Part shown: positions 10,481 through 22,478 of the stretch, piece after piece
Layout: every line of letters begins with the position of its first letter
How positions within the stretch are numbered: the first letter of the stretch is position 1
Source of the DNA: Drechmeria coniospora
Taxonomy: Eukaryota; Ascomycota; Sordariomycetes; Hypocreales; Ophiocordycipitaceae
Assembly (NCBI RefSeq): GCF_001625195.1
Contig: NC_054389.1
Coordinates: 806,001-870,000, forward strand
Length of the DNA stretch: 64,000 bases
Direction: 5' to 3'
The notes under the pieces: model-generated
What the model was told of the DNA's origin: nothing
What the model saw: the letters and a program-made list of their open reading frames with translations, nothing else
Databases searched by the model: none
Position numbers and translations under genes: made by a program

Positions 10481-13300
10481 AGCACAGCACGTCATTCATT
10501 GCACAACCGTTCTGGAGAAGTCGACTCCCGACCCCCGTGCTCATTGCAAGTTGCATGCTCTGGGCCGCGCTCACGCCGTGTTGCCGCCGAGGTACCCGTA
10601 ATGCTCACTGCTGCCCACCAAAATCCAGCTTGAATACAGGGAGAGTCTGATGCTAAGTACGGTGTACTGTACTCCGTACCACTTTGGTGCCTATTAATTA
10701 TGGTACCCTGCCGAACCGAGGACTTATCTGGCCTTTGAGCTAAAAGTACCTAGATGGTACTGTACGAAGTACGTGAAGGAGAGGTACCTACTAGACGCGG
10801 CACTCCGTACCCTCCTCCGCGTTTCGTTGCCACCTGACAGTACGGAGTGCTGCTCACCACACATGTATGCAGCAAGTACGGAGTGCATTTGTGCACATTT
10901 TCGTACCTGTCGGTACAGGTAGGTAGGTGTGCGATGTGACGATGTCCATGGACGTGGGTGCTGGGCATGCACTTGGTGGCTTTGCAATGGTGCAGTACGT
11001 ACGGAGTACAACAGAGTGCCACTGCGTGTTGTGCTGCTGTCTCCTGTACTTGCCTGTACTACAGTACTTGCATTACGGTACTTATATTGATACAGTGCTT
11101 ACATTACAGTACTTATATTACAGTGCTTACATTACAGTACTTAGGTACCTACTTAAGTGCACCAACCGCTCCCCGCTACGGCAAAGTACTGGGTACCCGG
11201 TACGAACATCCGCGCTACTACGAGTGCGATTGCTTGCCTAAACCTGCAAGTATTATTTCCGCAGGTATACGTTCGTACCCTCCGCTACTCCGTACATGTG
11301 TGGAACTCCAACTAATAATACCTGGCTTGCATTATTACCGCCTACTGCGGAGTACCTAGGTAGGTACTCGGTACTTGCTCTTCTCCGTACCTTGTGCTTG
11401 TACGAACCTACCTGATAATAACAAGTACAGCACTATGCGCCTTCGTATAAATAGTCAGTACTGGCACCGGCTAGAATTGCCGCAGTACAATGTACCCATT
11501 CCGTAATTACTGCACCGCCAGATTGGAGCCGGAGTGCACGTTACTACAAGTACTTGCTGTACGCCGTCCTTCGAGGTATCGGTACTCGTGCAGGTCTCCG
11601 TCAATCAGCAAGGTCGGTTGTCAGTGCTCCCTAGTAGTAGCAGTATGAATACAGCACAGCAAGTGCATCGGCAGCGATGCATTTTGGACAAGGGTCGAGT
11701 ACGGCATAGCAGGCCCGATGTATGGATTTTGCTTCACAGGTTGGGGTAGAATGGGCAGAGGACGACATGCTCCTTGTGCCCAGACGTTTACAGTACCTGC
11801 ACTGGCTTTTGGTGTACAGTACTAGGTACTAACTTATTTGCACATACATAAGTACTTGCAAGCATGTCAGTGACTGGCTTGGACGGCGGTGCGTCGAGTC
11901 AGCGGGCGACGTCGGCACTACAGGGTGCTCCGTGCATTGGCAGGCATGCATTGAACGCATCCCAACCTGCCAAGCACACCTACAGTACGGAGTAAGTATT
12001 ACTGGCAGTACGTCGTGCACTGTAGCAGGTACGACGACTTCACGCACTGTATTTGCACATGCACGTACTAGGCGCCGAGAGGGTTTCACGGCGTACGCTT
12101 CAGTGCAGGCACCAGGATCCTAGCACCCAGACTGCCACGGTGCCTGTGCCTGTACGACGCGTCGCCGCGACCATCCACCAACTCTGCTCCAAACTCGGCG
12201 CACGCGCATCGTCAAATCCCACCGCCGTCGTTCCGCTTCGCTTCCTGAGAGCAAGTCTTGCACACGCGATGCGCCATGCATCGTTGGGTCGGCAAACCAC
12301 GAACCCACTCGTCCCGATTCCCCGGCGTCCCTCTCGCGCGCCCAAGACCGTCGGTCCGCCTCCACCTCCATCAACGGTTCCCCAAGGGTGCCGTGGCAGT
12401 CTATGCGCATGACGCCCCTACCCGGCAAGCCCTCGTACGAGCTACGTGTACGAGCGAGTAAAGCAGCATGAGCAGACTGTAATCCATGCAAGCTAGCACC
12501 CGCACAGCAAGAACATCTAGCGCCGTGCGAGCGCATGCCATGTCGTACACTTGTAATAGGCTGCACTGCCATTGACGTGCTGAGCAGCAATGCGGAGTGC
12601 CACGGCGGTGCCTGGACAGGCAGGTCCGGACGTCCGCCTGCAACCACAAGCATCCGCCTCAACCACAAGCATCCCGCCTCAACCACAAGCATCCCGCCCA
12701 CTTTGGTGGACTGACTGCATTTCCATGCTCCATGAGAGTTCCTCGTCACCAGGGATCCCGCTGCCGCCCAAAACACCCTGCGCGGCGCCCGCAGACCTGT
12801 TCACGAATTCTGCGAGCGAAATTGGTACGTTCCTTTTTGGCCTGCCATCGGCAAAGCGAGTGCCACGGCGGCCCGACCAGAGCATTTGCCACGGCAGCAT
12901 CCAATCGATTGCCCCCTTGCTCTTGGTCGTCGATTCAGCCACAGCCATCACTGGACTTGCTTGCCACCCCAGCACAACCGAATAGCGCCTCCATCCATAG
13001 CTGCCTCTACCGTATAAGTGCATAATTCCTGGATTGTACGTACTTGTACTTACTTCCCTGGATTGTGCTTGTACTCTATGGCTGTACAGTACTAGTGCAG
13101 TACAATGTACTGCGTACTTGCAGGTACCCCGTACTTGTCGTCGCGTAGTGAGAGTGAATAATACAAGCGCAGTCACTGGCACATGGGACAGAGCTCCAAG
13201 CCACACACGTGCCAGCGTCAGTTGACCAATTTAGACTCGCTCTTCTCGCCGCAGCGCCTCAGGCAACAACAGGCGGCTCAATTTTGGTTCCCGTTGATGA
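10481..13300. other. gene-poor intergenic region with GTACGGAGTAC words
   Basis: Bases 10650-11420 hold many copies of GTACTCCGTA-like words and TTACAGTACTT runs. A second patch lies at 13030-13130. The part between (11900-13000) has normal GC with frames up to 218 codons but no recognisable domain. A short tandem array at 12641-12699 is listed separately. No tRNA or rRNA was seen. Confidence 0.55.
12641..12699. repeat. three-copy 19-20 bp tandem repeat
   Basis: Units beginning CAACCACAAGCATC start at 12641, 12660 and 12680. The copies are near-identical, differing by one inserted C. No function is apparent. Confidence 0.85.
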
Positions 13301-13310
13301 TCATCACCTC

Positions 13311-13462
13311 TATTGATGACATGCCTACCTCCCCTCCGTTGATGACACGCCTACCTCCCCTCCGTTGATGACACGCCTACCTCCCCTCCGTTGATGACAC
13401 GCCTACCTCCCCTCCGTTGATGACACGCCTACCTCCCCTCCGTTGATGACACGCCCACCTCG
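13311..13462. repeat. 26-bp minisatellite, about 5.6 copies
   Basis: Units start with GATGACACGCCTACCTCC at 13315, 13341, 13367, 13393, 13419 and 13445. The first unit has ATG for ACG, the middle ones are identical and the last decays after about 14 bases. The near identity points to recent expansion. Not inside a supported gene. Confidence 0.95.
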
Positions 13463-15855
13463 GTTGACTTATGCATCAGCCATGGTGCCGACCGGCCCGC
13501 GGGACGGCCTCCAAGACCTGCCTAATGGTACAGCAAGTGTTGCGCTTTCAGCCCTTTCCGGCACAGGTACGTCTCTAGGGAAGCGTCTCGCTGATCAGGA
13601 CCTTGCAGTTATTCATCTCCTTGCAACCTTGACCTACGACATGGAGTACGCGCCGACGAGGCCATGAATCATACGTGCATGCTCCTGATAGATGGCCAGC
13701 ACGCTACGCCACAAATTTCCCTTCTAGACGTCTTGCTGCTCCAAACGAAAAACGACTTGTAGGCGGCAGCGGACAACAACCCTGGTGCACAAACACTCGT
13801 CTGAAAACCACTCGGAACTTGCCGCCAACAGCAGTCCACCTTGGGAGCCTGTCGTTGGTCTATACCTCTCACTGCATTCTGGCCTTGATCCTGTTTTTTC
13901 GGCGTCGTTGCTGTCCAGTAAACCACCCTCTTCCCTTGCCCTGCCGTGCCTTGCCCTGCCGTGCCTTGCCCTCGACTCTCCCAATCCATCATGGCAGTGC
14001 AGCTTTATTCGTTGATGGAGCAGCATCAGCCATGACGCACAACCTTTTACTTCAAATCATTCATTGTCTCCTTTCTCCCTTCCGTTATTTCTTTGCCCCA
14101 TTATTTTGGAGCCATGGGATTTCGTGTTCGTGACTGGCAACGCTCAGTCCACCTGGTGGTTGAGCACAACACGTAATTCCTGCGTCACTTTTTCCCCTTG
14201 GTAAAAGTTTCTCACCACCATGTATGATGTGAGCGAATTAATAAAATCCTCAGACATGGTGGCTTGTATAGAGACGTGACATATTTTGCACGGTAAGCCC
14301 TGGTCACCTTCAAGTAACGTGGCAGGTGCTACAATTTAAAATGCTGTTGTCCAGCGGTTCGTCTTGTCAAGTCCATCAATACATTGACAATCCCCCCCCC
14401 ATTTCCTAAATAATAAGCCCTCAAAAGGAGCCAGTTCCATACTCAGCAGCGATGACATGCGCTCGACATGCAAGCCACGGAATATATTCCAAACGGTGTT
14501 GTGGCAGAGCCAAATCTGACCGCCGCCCGTGTATGCTTTCTGATTGACCCTTGCTGTGCCTGCCGTCCAAATCGCGTGCGTTGAACCCAAAAAGTCTCCT
14601 TCAAACCCTAAAACTGGCTCGAATCCATTCGTGTTCCTCGGGATCCCGCCTCGGACAAGGAAAATACAAAATTGCAGCTGACGTGGACGACCCCTTCGCT
14701 TCGTGCCGCCGCGGCCCCCGAGCCTCGCTGTTCGACGATGGAACCTGCCGAAAGGCTGCAAGTACACGCGACACCTGGAGCGGAGAGATGGCTTCTTAGC
14801 TTTGGCCGCCGCAGATCTGGGCTGCCTTACGCCTCCAGAGAGGAAGGCATGGTAGTTCTCGACCGCCAGCTTGTTGACCTCGTCATCGGCGAGCGTCTGC
14901 AGCTGCGAGTGGATCATGACCATGTTACAAGTCGCCGCCTCAAGAGTTCGCGTTGGACCTTGCCGAGTGTCTCCAATAGGATGGACCACAGAGGACTCCC
15001 TCCATCCGAACCTTCGTTGCGGCTTGAAATGGGGAAGCTTTGTGATCAGTTCTTGGGTGTGTAGACCTGACGAGTTCACCGGCCACTTACAAACGCCGCC
15101 GGTCATCAGACTCACAACACGAACGATCCGACGCAATGTCGATGCAGAAATTACAATCATGGTTCAATTCATTACTAGACTGCCTGAGCTATTTTGGCTA
15201 CCCATCTCCGCCCAACCAAAAACCACACGGGGGGCGCTTATCCTAGTAACTAATGTCGTAGATGGTGTTGGCCGGGTATTATCCGACTGCCAGCTAATCG
15301 ACCGTCACCGGTTCACGGCACAACGACATCCGCCGGTGTGTGCAGCAGTTGCACCCATACGGCGCATTTGCCTCGCAAACATTCGCCCGAATTTGTAGGC
15401 ATGCATCTCATCCGGGAACGAGCATCTTCCTGCTGCAATGTCACGCCGTCGCTCAAGCATAGAGTGCGAAAACTCCGACCAACAAAAGGTCCGGTGCATG
15501 TGTCCTGTCCATGTGCGTACCCATGACCCATTGGCCGTGATAAGCACTGCTGTTTCTGATTAATATTCAATCCCGAAAGGTCGTCACTGTGGCATAGTTC
15601 GCATGTTAGATGGGTCGAACCTCGTTCGCCAAGGGCAAAGGCCCGTCTTGTCAGAGGCGTTTTTGATTCCTGTGTGCACGTCATGTCCGCCCATCACGAG
15701 GCATATGCTTGCGCTGTTTCATCATGGGCATGCAATGTAAGTCGTCGAGGCTTGACCGCTCGTGCGACTGCTTCAACAAAGCCAAGGCTCGCTCGAGTGA
15801 AAATGAAAGAAGAGGGGGAAACGGGAGGGGGAAACGAAAAAGCAAAAAAAGACAA
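13463..15855. other. intergenic region before THP3
   Basis: No confident gene. A short GC-rich tandem (CCCTGCCGTGCCTTG-like) lies at about 13936-13975. The only frame worth noting is on the minus strand at 14336-15160 and is listed separately. Bases 15161-15855 hold nothing I can name; the last part is likely the THP3 3' flank. Confidence 0.5.
14336..15160 (-). pseudogene. unrecognised 274-codon minus-strand frame, possible gene relic
   Basis: The frame is open for 274 codons but changes character. A central stretch, MIHSQLQTLADDEVNKLAVE followed by NYHAFLSGG, reads like a helical protein segment and is followed by a GTAAGG donor-like sequence. The flanks are Arg-rich and look non-coding. 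I could not assign a family. It may be a decayed fragment of a larger helical protein, one exon of a gene I failed to assemble, or chance. Confidence 0.2.
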
Positions 15856-17510
15856 TCAGATCTGCCCCTTGATGTCCACTTTGCGAAACGCCGTCGTCTT
15901 GGCCGCTTCGAAGACGGAGCCGGCTTTGCCCGTGAGGAAGGAAATATGGCTTTGACGATCCTCAAGGAGGTGTTGGCCTTGCTGGTCGATGATGAACTGG
16001 GCGGCATCGGCATCAGACTCGAACGCAAGCACCTCCGTCAGGAAGCGAAGGTTCACATCAGGCTTGTAGCTGCGGAAAGTCAGCGGTGGACGACGACGGA
16101 TCGGATCCGATGACAAACCTCTTGCAGATGTTGCACAGCGCCGCGAGACGTTCCCTCATGACGAACATATCCATGAGATATGCCCCCATGTTGGGTGTGT
16201 CGAGGTACAGCTGGAAGAACTTGTTGTAGTTGCCCAGGGCGAGGGCGGAGCGCACCGCCAAGGCATGCTTGATCGGCAGCTCCTCCTTCTCCGCTGCCGT
16301 CAAGGCCGCCAACGTGTCGTTCAACCCGGACCGGTTGGCGGTGTGGATGAAATACAAAATGCGGTACGCCTTGAACTCAAAGGGATTTCCTTTGAGGCCC
16401 AGTTCGTAGAGGGATCGAAGCTGCGTCTGGCACTGGTTATACTCACCGATGTCCCCCTTCTCCAGGGCAATCCTGGCGTGAATCTCATACACGGAAACGG
16501 TGAATTCATTCTTGATTCGTTGCACGGTGAGGTCTTGGCGCATGGACTTGAACTGGTCGCAAACGTAGGAGTAGTTGGCCTCCTTGCGCCACTTCTTCTT
16601 GAGAAGATCCAACGTTTGGCGAAGAACGGATTCGGGCCGCACGTTGGAAGGCACCGGCGGGGCCGTGAGGCGCAGATACCTCTTCTCCAGCACTTGGGAC
16701 GTCCCAACTATGGGCCCCGTCGACGGCGGTGGCGTTGGTGATCTATGGACGGCTCTATATTCGTTCTCGAATCGCCGCTTCCGCCTGTTGGCCGCCTCCT
16801 TCTGCAACTTACTCTGTTTCGTCACGGGCTCATCGGCAGATGTTCGGCTGAGAAGGGATGGATACGATACACGGCTTTCGAGAGAGCGAGGGTTAGTAGA
16901 GCGCCAGGGCGACAGAGGAGCGTCACCGTTTGCGAATTCGGACGATTTTCTTTTCTTGGACGTCGCCGACTCCGACGAGAGAGGCGATGCGGACGAGGCG
17001 CTCCCGTTCAGATGCGCTTCCCGTTCGAGTTTCACGAGGGCTTGGGGTAGGGGCACCTTGTCCCAGTCAATCGTATACAGGGTGCCGTTGTCCTTGGCTA
17101 CGCCGATCGTCTCCTTCAGTTTATTCTCCACGTCGGCGCGGGGGATGGTGGCGTCGTCATTCTGGGTCAAGAAGGATCTTTGGACATAGCGGCGGACAGA
17201 CTCTGGCCATGCCGTCTTGCCCTTGGGCTGTTCGGCCGTTGGAACTTGGGCAGGCGGCGGCTCGGCGACCACGGGGGAGGGCGGTGGAGGCGCGAATCCG
17301 GGAAACTGTGGAGGGGGGGGAGGCACGTATTGGCCGAAGCCCTGTCGAACCTGGACTTGGACAAAGGCGGGATCTAAAATGTCAGAGGACGATGAGCCAT
17401 GTCGGAGGAGGAGACGAGGGGTGCTCACTGGCAGGATATGCGTAGGACGCAGGCGTCGGCGGCGGGGGGACGCCTGGCGCTTGCGGCGTTCCTGGCCACA
17501 TAGGCATCAT
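15856..17510 (-). CDS. THP3: SAC3/GANP-family protein, Thp3/LENG8-like
   Basis: Thp3-type proteins act in transcription elongation and mRNA processing, in yeast together with Csn12. Three exons: 17510-17429, 17373-16119 and 16069-15856, giving 516 residues. The protein opens with tandem methionines and a Pro/Gly-rich region (residues 1-70). Next comes WPESVRRYVQRSF, the conserved Trp-Pro-Ser/Tyr-Val pattern, then a basic linker with KKRK. The SAC3/GANP helical domain runs from about residue 260 to 490, with CDQFKSMRQDLTVQRIKNEF as its signature. The second splice joins ICK to SYKPDVNLRF. An in-frame stop upstream of the ATG limits N-terminal extension unless another exon exists. The gene is divergent from VPS36 with about 540 bp between starts. 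Confidence 0.85.
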
Positions 17511-18049
17511 CCTATCGATGCGGCTGCCAGAAGGGAGGTTAGTGTTTCACAAAGATCGTTATGAGGGAAGCCCTATCCAAGTCTGAGATGCAGACGATGC
17601 GGGAAAATGGCGTCGAGTGTCGAGGGCTCAGGCTTGATGGATGGGGAGGTGAATGGTAATTAATTGGGTTGGGAGGATAGGCTGCTGTGCCGCCAGGGAA
17701 TAGGCGGTGAAGTCCCGTGACTTGCTTCACGGCTAAACATCGGTTATCAGCACTCCTTCGGCTGTATCATCTTGGGCGGCGGAACCATGGCAGTTGCGCC
17801 ATCATCTCTATTGCCATGGTTACTTCGTTTCTGCTTTTGAAATATTCAAGAGCTGAACCCCGATCATTCTGCAGCCATCTAGCTTTTCTCCAATACCGTA
17901 TTTAGCTGTCTCGAGTTCGTTGCAATCCAACAACCTGTCAGCAATAGGCGAATTCATTCTCGCCTGGTACCCCGCCGTACGCCTCGATGCACCTGATCGC
18001 AGACTGATTCGACAGTGGGATACTGAGCGTTGCTACTCCGACATGACGG
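17511..18049. promoter_or_regulatory. divergent promoter region of THP3 and VPS36
   Basis: 539 bases separate the two start codons, so both promoters must lie here. No TATA box is obvious. A CAG at about 17532 (minus strand), just upstream of the THP3 ATG and preceded by CTAAC, could end a 5' UTR intron. An out-of-frame ATG at 18042 precedes the VPS36 start. Confidence 0.5.
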
Positions 18050-20066
18050 ATGTTTCTAAAACACGTCGACCTCACCAGCGCATTACGGCCCTCGTATTTA
18101 CCGGATGAGGTGCTTCTCTTTGTACAAGACAATGTCGGCCTCTACGAGGGGTATGTAGGCCCCACGTTTAGACCGTCACCGACCTCGGCTGACCGTGTTC
18201 ACACGTTTCGACGTGTACAGCAAATTCAAGCTTCCAAGCCAGCAGAATGGCCAGGTCTACCTGACATCGCATCGGATCTGTTATGTCGACAAGAATGAGC
18301 CCCGCGCGAACTCGGTCGCGCTGGACCTAAAGGAGGTTGATCGATACGAGTTCTACGCAGGATTCCTCAAGTCTTCGCCCAAGGTCACCATCATTCCAAA
18401 GCCTTCGAAGCGGTCATTCATCCGTGACCGCGCAATACCAAACTCGACATCGTCATCCGCACTTGACCCCCATTCTTCCTCTCTTCGGGACGGTCCATTC
18501 CGACCTCCTGCTGGCCCTCCTCCGGCGACAACGGCGACGTGGGTGTGCACCATTTGCAGCTTCTCCAACCCCGTGCCGGTAAACTTTGACCCTCAAGCGG
18601 CGAACGCGCACACGCCTCTACCTCCCTGTTTGGCCTGCGGCATAAAACCTACTCTCTCGCACGTGCTGAAGGCGGCCATCACCAACGCGAGCAACAGAAC
18701 TTCGACGGCGACAGGGGTGTCAAATGGCCCGGGACTTCCGGTTCGGGGCAAGGGACCCGACCTTGCTGCGCAGGCGACGAGCTCGGGAGATGTCTCCAAT
18801 TCGCAGAATCCAAGGAAAGGATCCACGTCAGTCGCCGGTCACGCCGCCACCGTTCAATGCCCCAGATGCACCTTCTCGAACCATCCTTCACTGTTATCCT
18901 GTGAAATTTGCGGTGCCTCTCTAAAAGTCCTGCCGTCACCGTCCATGACAACGCATGCAGGTGACGAATTTCTACGAGCGCAATCGCCCGGGCCCGTGCT
19001 GGACGGCAAAAGCAAGGCAGGGCCAAATGGGATACACGTTTCAGAAAGTGTCAAATTTTCCTTTCGCGATGGCGGAGAGAGGATCTTTTACGAACGCCTG
19101 AAAGGCGCCATAACACAGCGAAAGTGGCTGCTGCAGAACGCACCACCGGCGCCAAAGAGCGGCCGAATGTACGACGGCGGCAATGGAGCATCCTCCGACA
19201 CAGCAGGTGGCAAGACAAAAACCGCTGGCATAGCAGGTCTTGAGCAGCTCGGGCTCAACATGCGCAAGAATGACGAGCTTCTCATCGGCAGCGCGTTCGA
19301 AGACCTGGCTGCGTTGATGTCTTCCGCCAAGGAGGTCATCGCTCTAGCGGAACGCTTTGCCCGGCAGAATGCGGCCAATGGCGATGCCTCGGCCGAGGAG
19401 AAGGCGATTTTGGCCGAATCGGCCAGCCAGCTGGGTCTCATCACGACAAAGGATATTGTCGGAGGGGGCGCGTCGGAGTCGCTCTACCTTTCTGAGCTGT
19501 CTCGAAACATGGCCGAGTTCCTCGCCGACGACTCGAGAGGAGTTCTCAAGAAAGCCGGCGGCATCATCACCCTCGTCGACCTCTGGGCCATGTTCAACCG
19601 GGCGAGAGGTGGTGTCGAGCTCGTCAGCCCCATGGATTTCAAAAAGGCCGCCGGCCTCTGGGAAAGCCTCAAGCTCCCCGTGCGACTGCGCACCTTCCGC
19701 AGCGGCGTCATGGTCGTTCAGGGTCGCGACCGCACCGACGACATCACGATCCGCACTCTTCTCGGTTGGCTCCAAGACTTGCACGAATTCCCGCCCGAGC
19801 GCGACGTCGCTTGGGATTGGCGCGAGTTCGGCCGCGGCGTCACAGCACAGGAGGCAGCCGAGCGCTTTGGGTGGAGTCTCGGGGTGGCGGAAGAGGAGCT
19901 CTTGATGGCCGAGGACAATGGGGCTCTCTGTCGCGAAGAGGGTCTGGAGGGACTGAAGTTTTGGAAGAATTACATCGATACGGGCGATATTCCCCCACCC
20001 AAAAGCAAAGAGGAACAGCAGGAGGAAGAGATCATTCGATCGCTGAAGGGGAGCGGCTTCGTTTAG
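18050..20066 (+). CDS. VPS36: ESCRT-II subunit Vps36 (GLUE, two NZF fingers, EAP30)
   Basis: ESCRT-II component that binds ubiquitinated cargo and phosphoinositides on endosomes and feeds them into the multivesicular-body pathway. Two exons, 18050-18150 and 18221-20066, give 648 residues. The splice joins VGLYEG to KFKLPSQQNGQ, restoring the start of the GLUE domain. Two Cys4 NZF zinc fingers are inserted in GLUE as in budding yeast: WVCTIC...CLACG near residues 140-175 and CPRCTFSNHPSLLSCEICG near 246-266. The EAP30 winged-helix region runs from about 368 to 620 (GLEQLGLNMRKNDELL). The ATG gives the family start FLKHVDLT. An upstream out-of-frame ATG 8 bases earlier overlaps the start. Confidence 0.95.
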
Positions 20067-20443
20067 ACAGCGATTTATACATGGCATGGCATGGCATGGT
20101 ATGGCGTCACCGGCATGCGAGGTCAGATCTCTGCAAGGTCGCGGACGACCCAGCTTCAAGTAGAAACTCATATATGTTGATTGGGGCAAGATGGCGACAT
20201 TTTCATCATGAACGCTCCTTGGTCCCTCGAGGAATCTCGGCAGCACGGCCAAGTGCTCGCTCGTTCCGCCTACAACATGCCATCCCGTAGCATATTTCCA
20301 ACCCGAATGCAGTAGCACGCTCCGTAAAAGCAGTGTAGTTCAACCGTTTTTGGCGCCAATACCAAACTCCAGGAAATGCCTGTGCTGCCGTAGCAGCCTC
20401 GTGCCATACTCCGGCAATAAAAAGAATTTAGAGAAAAGGGCCC
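20067..20443. other. convergent 3' intergenic region
   Basis: 377 bases between VPS36 (+) and the CENP-B-like gene (-). A short TGGCA/TGGTA pentamer run lies at about 20080-20106. Otherwise nothing is seen; it presumably holds both polyadenylation regions. Confidence 0.6.
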
Positions 20444-21640
20444 TCAAACGATAACATGGGTGGACATGTGCTCAACCGCTTCCCGTATCGTTCGCAGCAT
20501 GCGTTGATTTACGCAGAACGGGCACCGCAGGGGTCGGTCGAGGGACGAGACTGGGGCGTCGGAATTGATGGGAGTCAAAGTCAGGTCTGCCGCCATGTCG
20601 TGGGTGGGCGTTGCGTATCGCGGGTCGGATGACGATCGGCCTCCGGGAGTGGAGAGCAGATTCGTGGCAGATTGCATGCCGGCCCTCTCCTGCTGCTCAC
20701 GTTCCTCGCGCACGGCAGCGGCCTGCTCCTCGGCGGCCATCTCTTCCTGCTGAAGCTGGCGGAGCGCATTCTGCAGCACGACCTCGGGGTCATCATCGGC
20801 ATACATGTGCTGCTCTGGTGGTGGTGAGGTTGGAGGGCCAGGTAAGGCAAGGTGGTTTGATTGGCCGTCCGAAGGTGTGTCTGCTAGGCCGTTTGCTGCC
20901 GATATTCTGCGGATGATTTCGTCGCGAACGAGGGCACAGGTATTCAGAGTCGCCTCGACGCCGACGGCGCGCAGGACCTGTTCCTTGATCGCCGCCGGAC
21001 TCGTGTCGGATTGAATGGTCATGACGCGCGAAACGCAGTCGGCGAGGTAGTCGATGTCCTCGGCCGGGTTCATTCCACCGTCGCCGTGCCTCCGTTGTCG
21101 GCGCACAAGCAGACCGTACCGTTTCTTGAATCGGTGGATCCAGCCGGGGGAAAACTCGGGCGCGTTCTCGTCCTTGTAGCGGGGCAGCTGGGTAAAGATG
21201 GATTTTGCCTTTTCGCCGAGTTCCTCGTTCGTAGGCTGCCGCCCCGACGCCTGGACCTGCTGGTACCAGAGAAGAACAAGCTTCTCGACATCGGGCCAAT
21301 TGCCGAAGCGAAGTCGCGATCCGGAGAGCTGCGGGTTATCGCCGTCGAGTCGCGAGTACTTGGGGGAGAGCGAATGCGAGACGGTGGATTGGCTGATATT
21401 CTGGCCGTATTGGGAGAAGAACCACTCGATGCAGGCCTTGTGAGAGGGGCGGATGGGTTGGTTGTTGGCCCAGCGGCGCAGAGTGCGGCGTTGATCGAGC
21501 GTCAAGGAATGTCGCTCCTTGGGTGGTGTAGTCGCGGGTGAATCGTCGGGGACATGTTCCTCGGGCTGCTGGGCGAGATGTGATGCTGTCGCGGCCACGA
21601 GGGCGGGATCAGTTGTGGCATCCGTCATGTCATCAGACAT
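20444..21640 (-). CDS. CENP-B-type HTH DNA-binding protein with C-terminal C2H2 motif
   Basis: Single exon, 398 residues. Residues about 43-105 (SLTLDQRRTLRRWANNQP, IRPSHKACIEWFFSQYG) match the N-terminal helix-turn-helix of fission-yeast CENP-B/ARS-binding proteins. Residues about 110-180 (WPDVEKLVLLWYQQ, FSPGWIHRFKKRYGL) match the CENPB-type HTH that precedes DDE transposase domains. No DDE domain follows: there is an acidic/Gln-rich linker, a predicted coiled coil near 285-325 rich in Glu and Gln, and a C-terminal CPFC...HMSTH zinc-finger-like motif. It looks like a domesticated transposase DNA-binding region, possibly binding centromeric, ARS or repeat DNA. The target is unknown. Confidence 0.8.
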   Translation of the reverse strand: MSDDMTDATTDPALVAATASHLAQQPEEHVPDDSPATTPPKERHSLTLDQRRTLRRWANNQPIRPSHKACIEWFFSQYGQNISQSTVSHSLSPKYSRLDGDNPQLSGSRLRFGNWPDVEKLVLLWYQQVQASGRQPTNEELGEKAKSIFTQLPRYKDENAPEFSPGWIHRFKKRYGLLVRRQRRHGDGGMNPAEDIDYLADCVSRVMTIQSDTSPAAIKEQVLRAVGVEATLNTCALVRDEIIRRISAANGLADTPSDGQSNHLALPGPPTSPPPEQHMYADDDPEVVLQNALRQLQQEEMAAEEQAAAVREEREQQERAGMQSATNLLSTPGGRSSSDPRYATPTHDMAADLTLTPINSDAPVSSLDRPLRCPFCVNQRMLRTIREAVEHMSTHVIV

Positions 21641-22478
21641 TTGTTGCCCCAGGAGATATATCCTTTAGACGATATGATTCGGGGCGGATGGAATCGTTGT
21701 ATCCGAACAGACGCGCGATTGTTTCGATTAAGAGGAGGTGGTGCTAAAATGGCGTGGCGGGGCGAAAGATTTTCGGGGATCATACGTCGTGGCACGTGAT
21801 CACCCCAATAAGCTCGGATGGATGAAGCGAGGGCCATGCATGCAGCGTAAACACAGCTATGTATGTCGAACGCGGGGTGGAATGCAAATCAGCTTGTCTC
21901 TTTTCTTGGTCATCTTTATTCGGATGGGTTCCATAAGGGAATAGAGGGAACGTTGCATAACAGTGTGCTATTTGCGGAACCATCTCTACAACTGAGTACT
22001 GTACAACGAGGGCGGGCTTCGCAACTATGCGGACAGATCCGCAACACAGAATTCTCGCAGCGATTGCCCTTTGAACTCGGCTGTTTGGCTCATCAAGTAA
22101 TTAAATTCCGTCAGAAATTCCAAGTGAGACGTGTGAAACTCATACTGCACCGTCCATCCTGGACGCACATTTTGAAGCAAGTAGAAAAGTGCAGGACGGA
22201 AGTGCACATGGATGGATTGGGACAATTGTGAGAGAATCGGTCAAGAGGGCCACAAAGGCCCCTCGGCGTGCCTGTTTTAATTTGATCCCATGCCAGCAGC
22301 GATTTGCACCATGCCGTCCAAGGTTGGCACCCTGTAATCACGTCGTAGAACGAGTCGTCGGCATCCATCTTGAACATTGACACGCGACAGTTCAATTGTA
22401 GAGAAACAGTCTGATCATGCTTCTATATGTACACCTTCATGTCGTACAACCCTCGGCTCTGTCGTCCGTGTCGTCCGC
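21641..22478. other. intergenic region, CENP-B-like promoter and ATP19 3' flank
   Basis: 838 bases with only short frames of no recognisable family. Both neighbours are on the minus strand, so the promoter of the CENP-B-like gene is expected near 21641-21900 and the 3' UTR of the subunit K gene near 22300-22478. Nothing else seen. Confidence 0.5.

Noticed and set aside
9267..10485. Long minus-strand frames (158 and 230 codons) in the BEM1 upstream region
   Set aside because: They are Pro/Arg/Ser-rich from strand base bias, have no recognisable motif and end in word-repeat DNA.
12120..12776. 218-codon minus-strand frame in the gene desert
   Set aside because: Irregular composition and no family signature; it runs through a tandem repeat.
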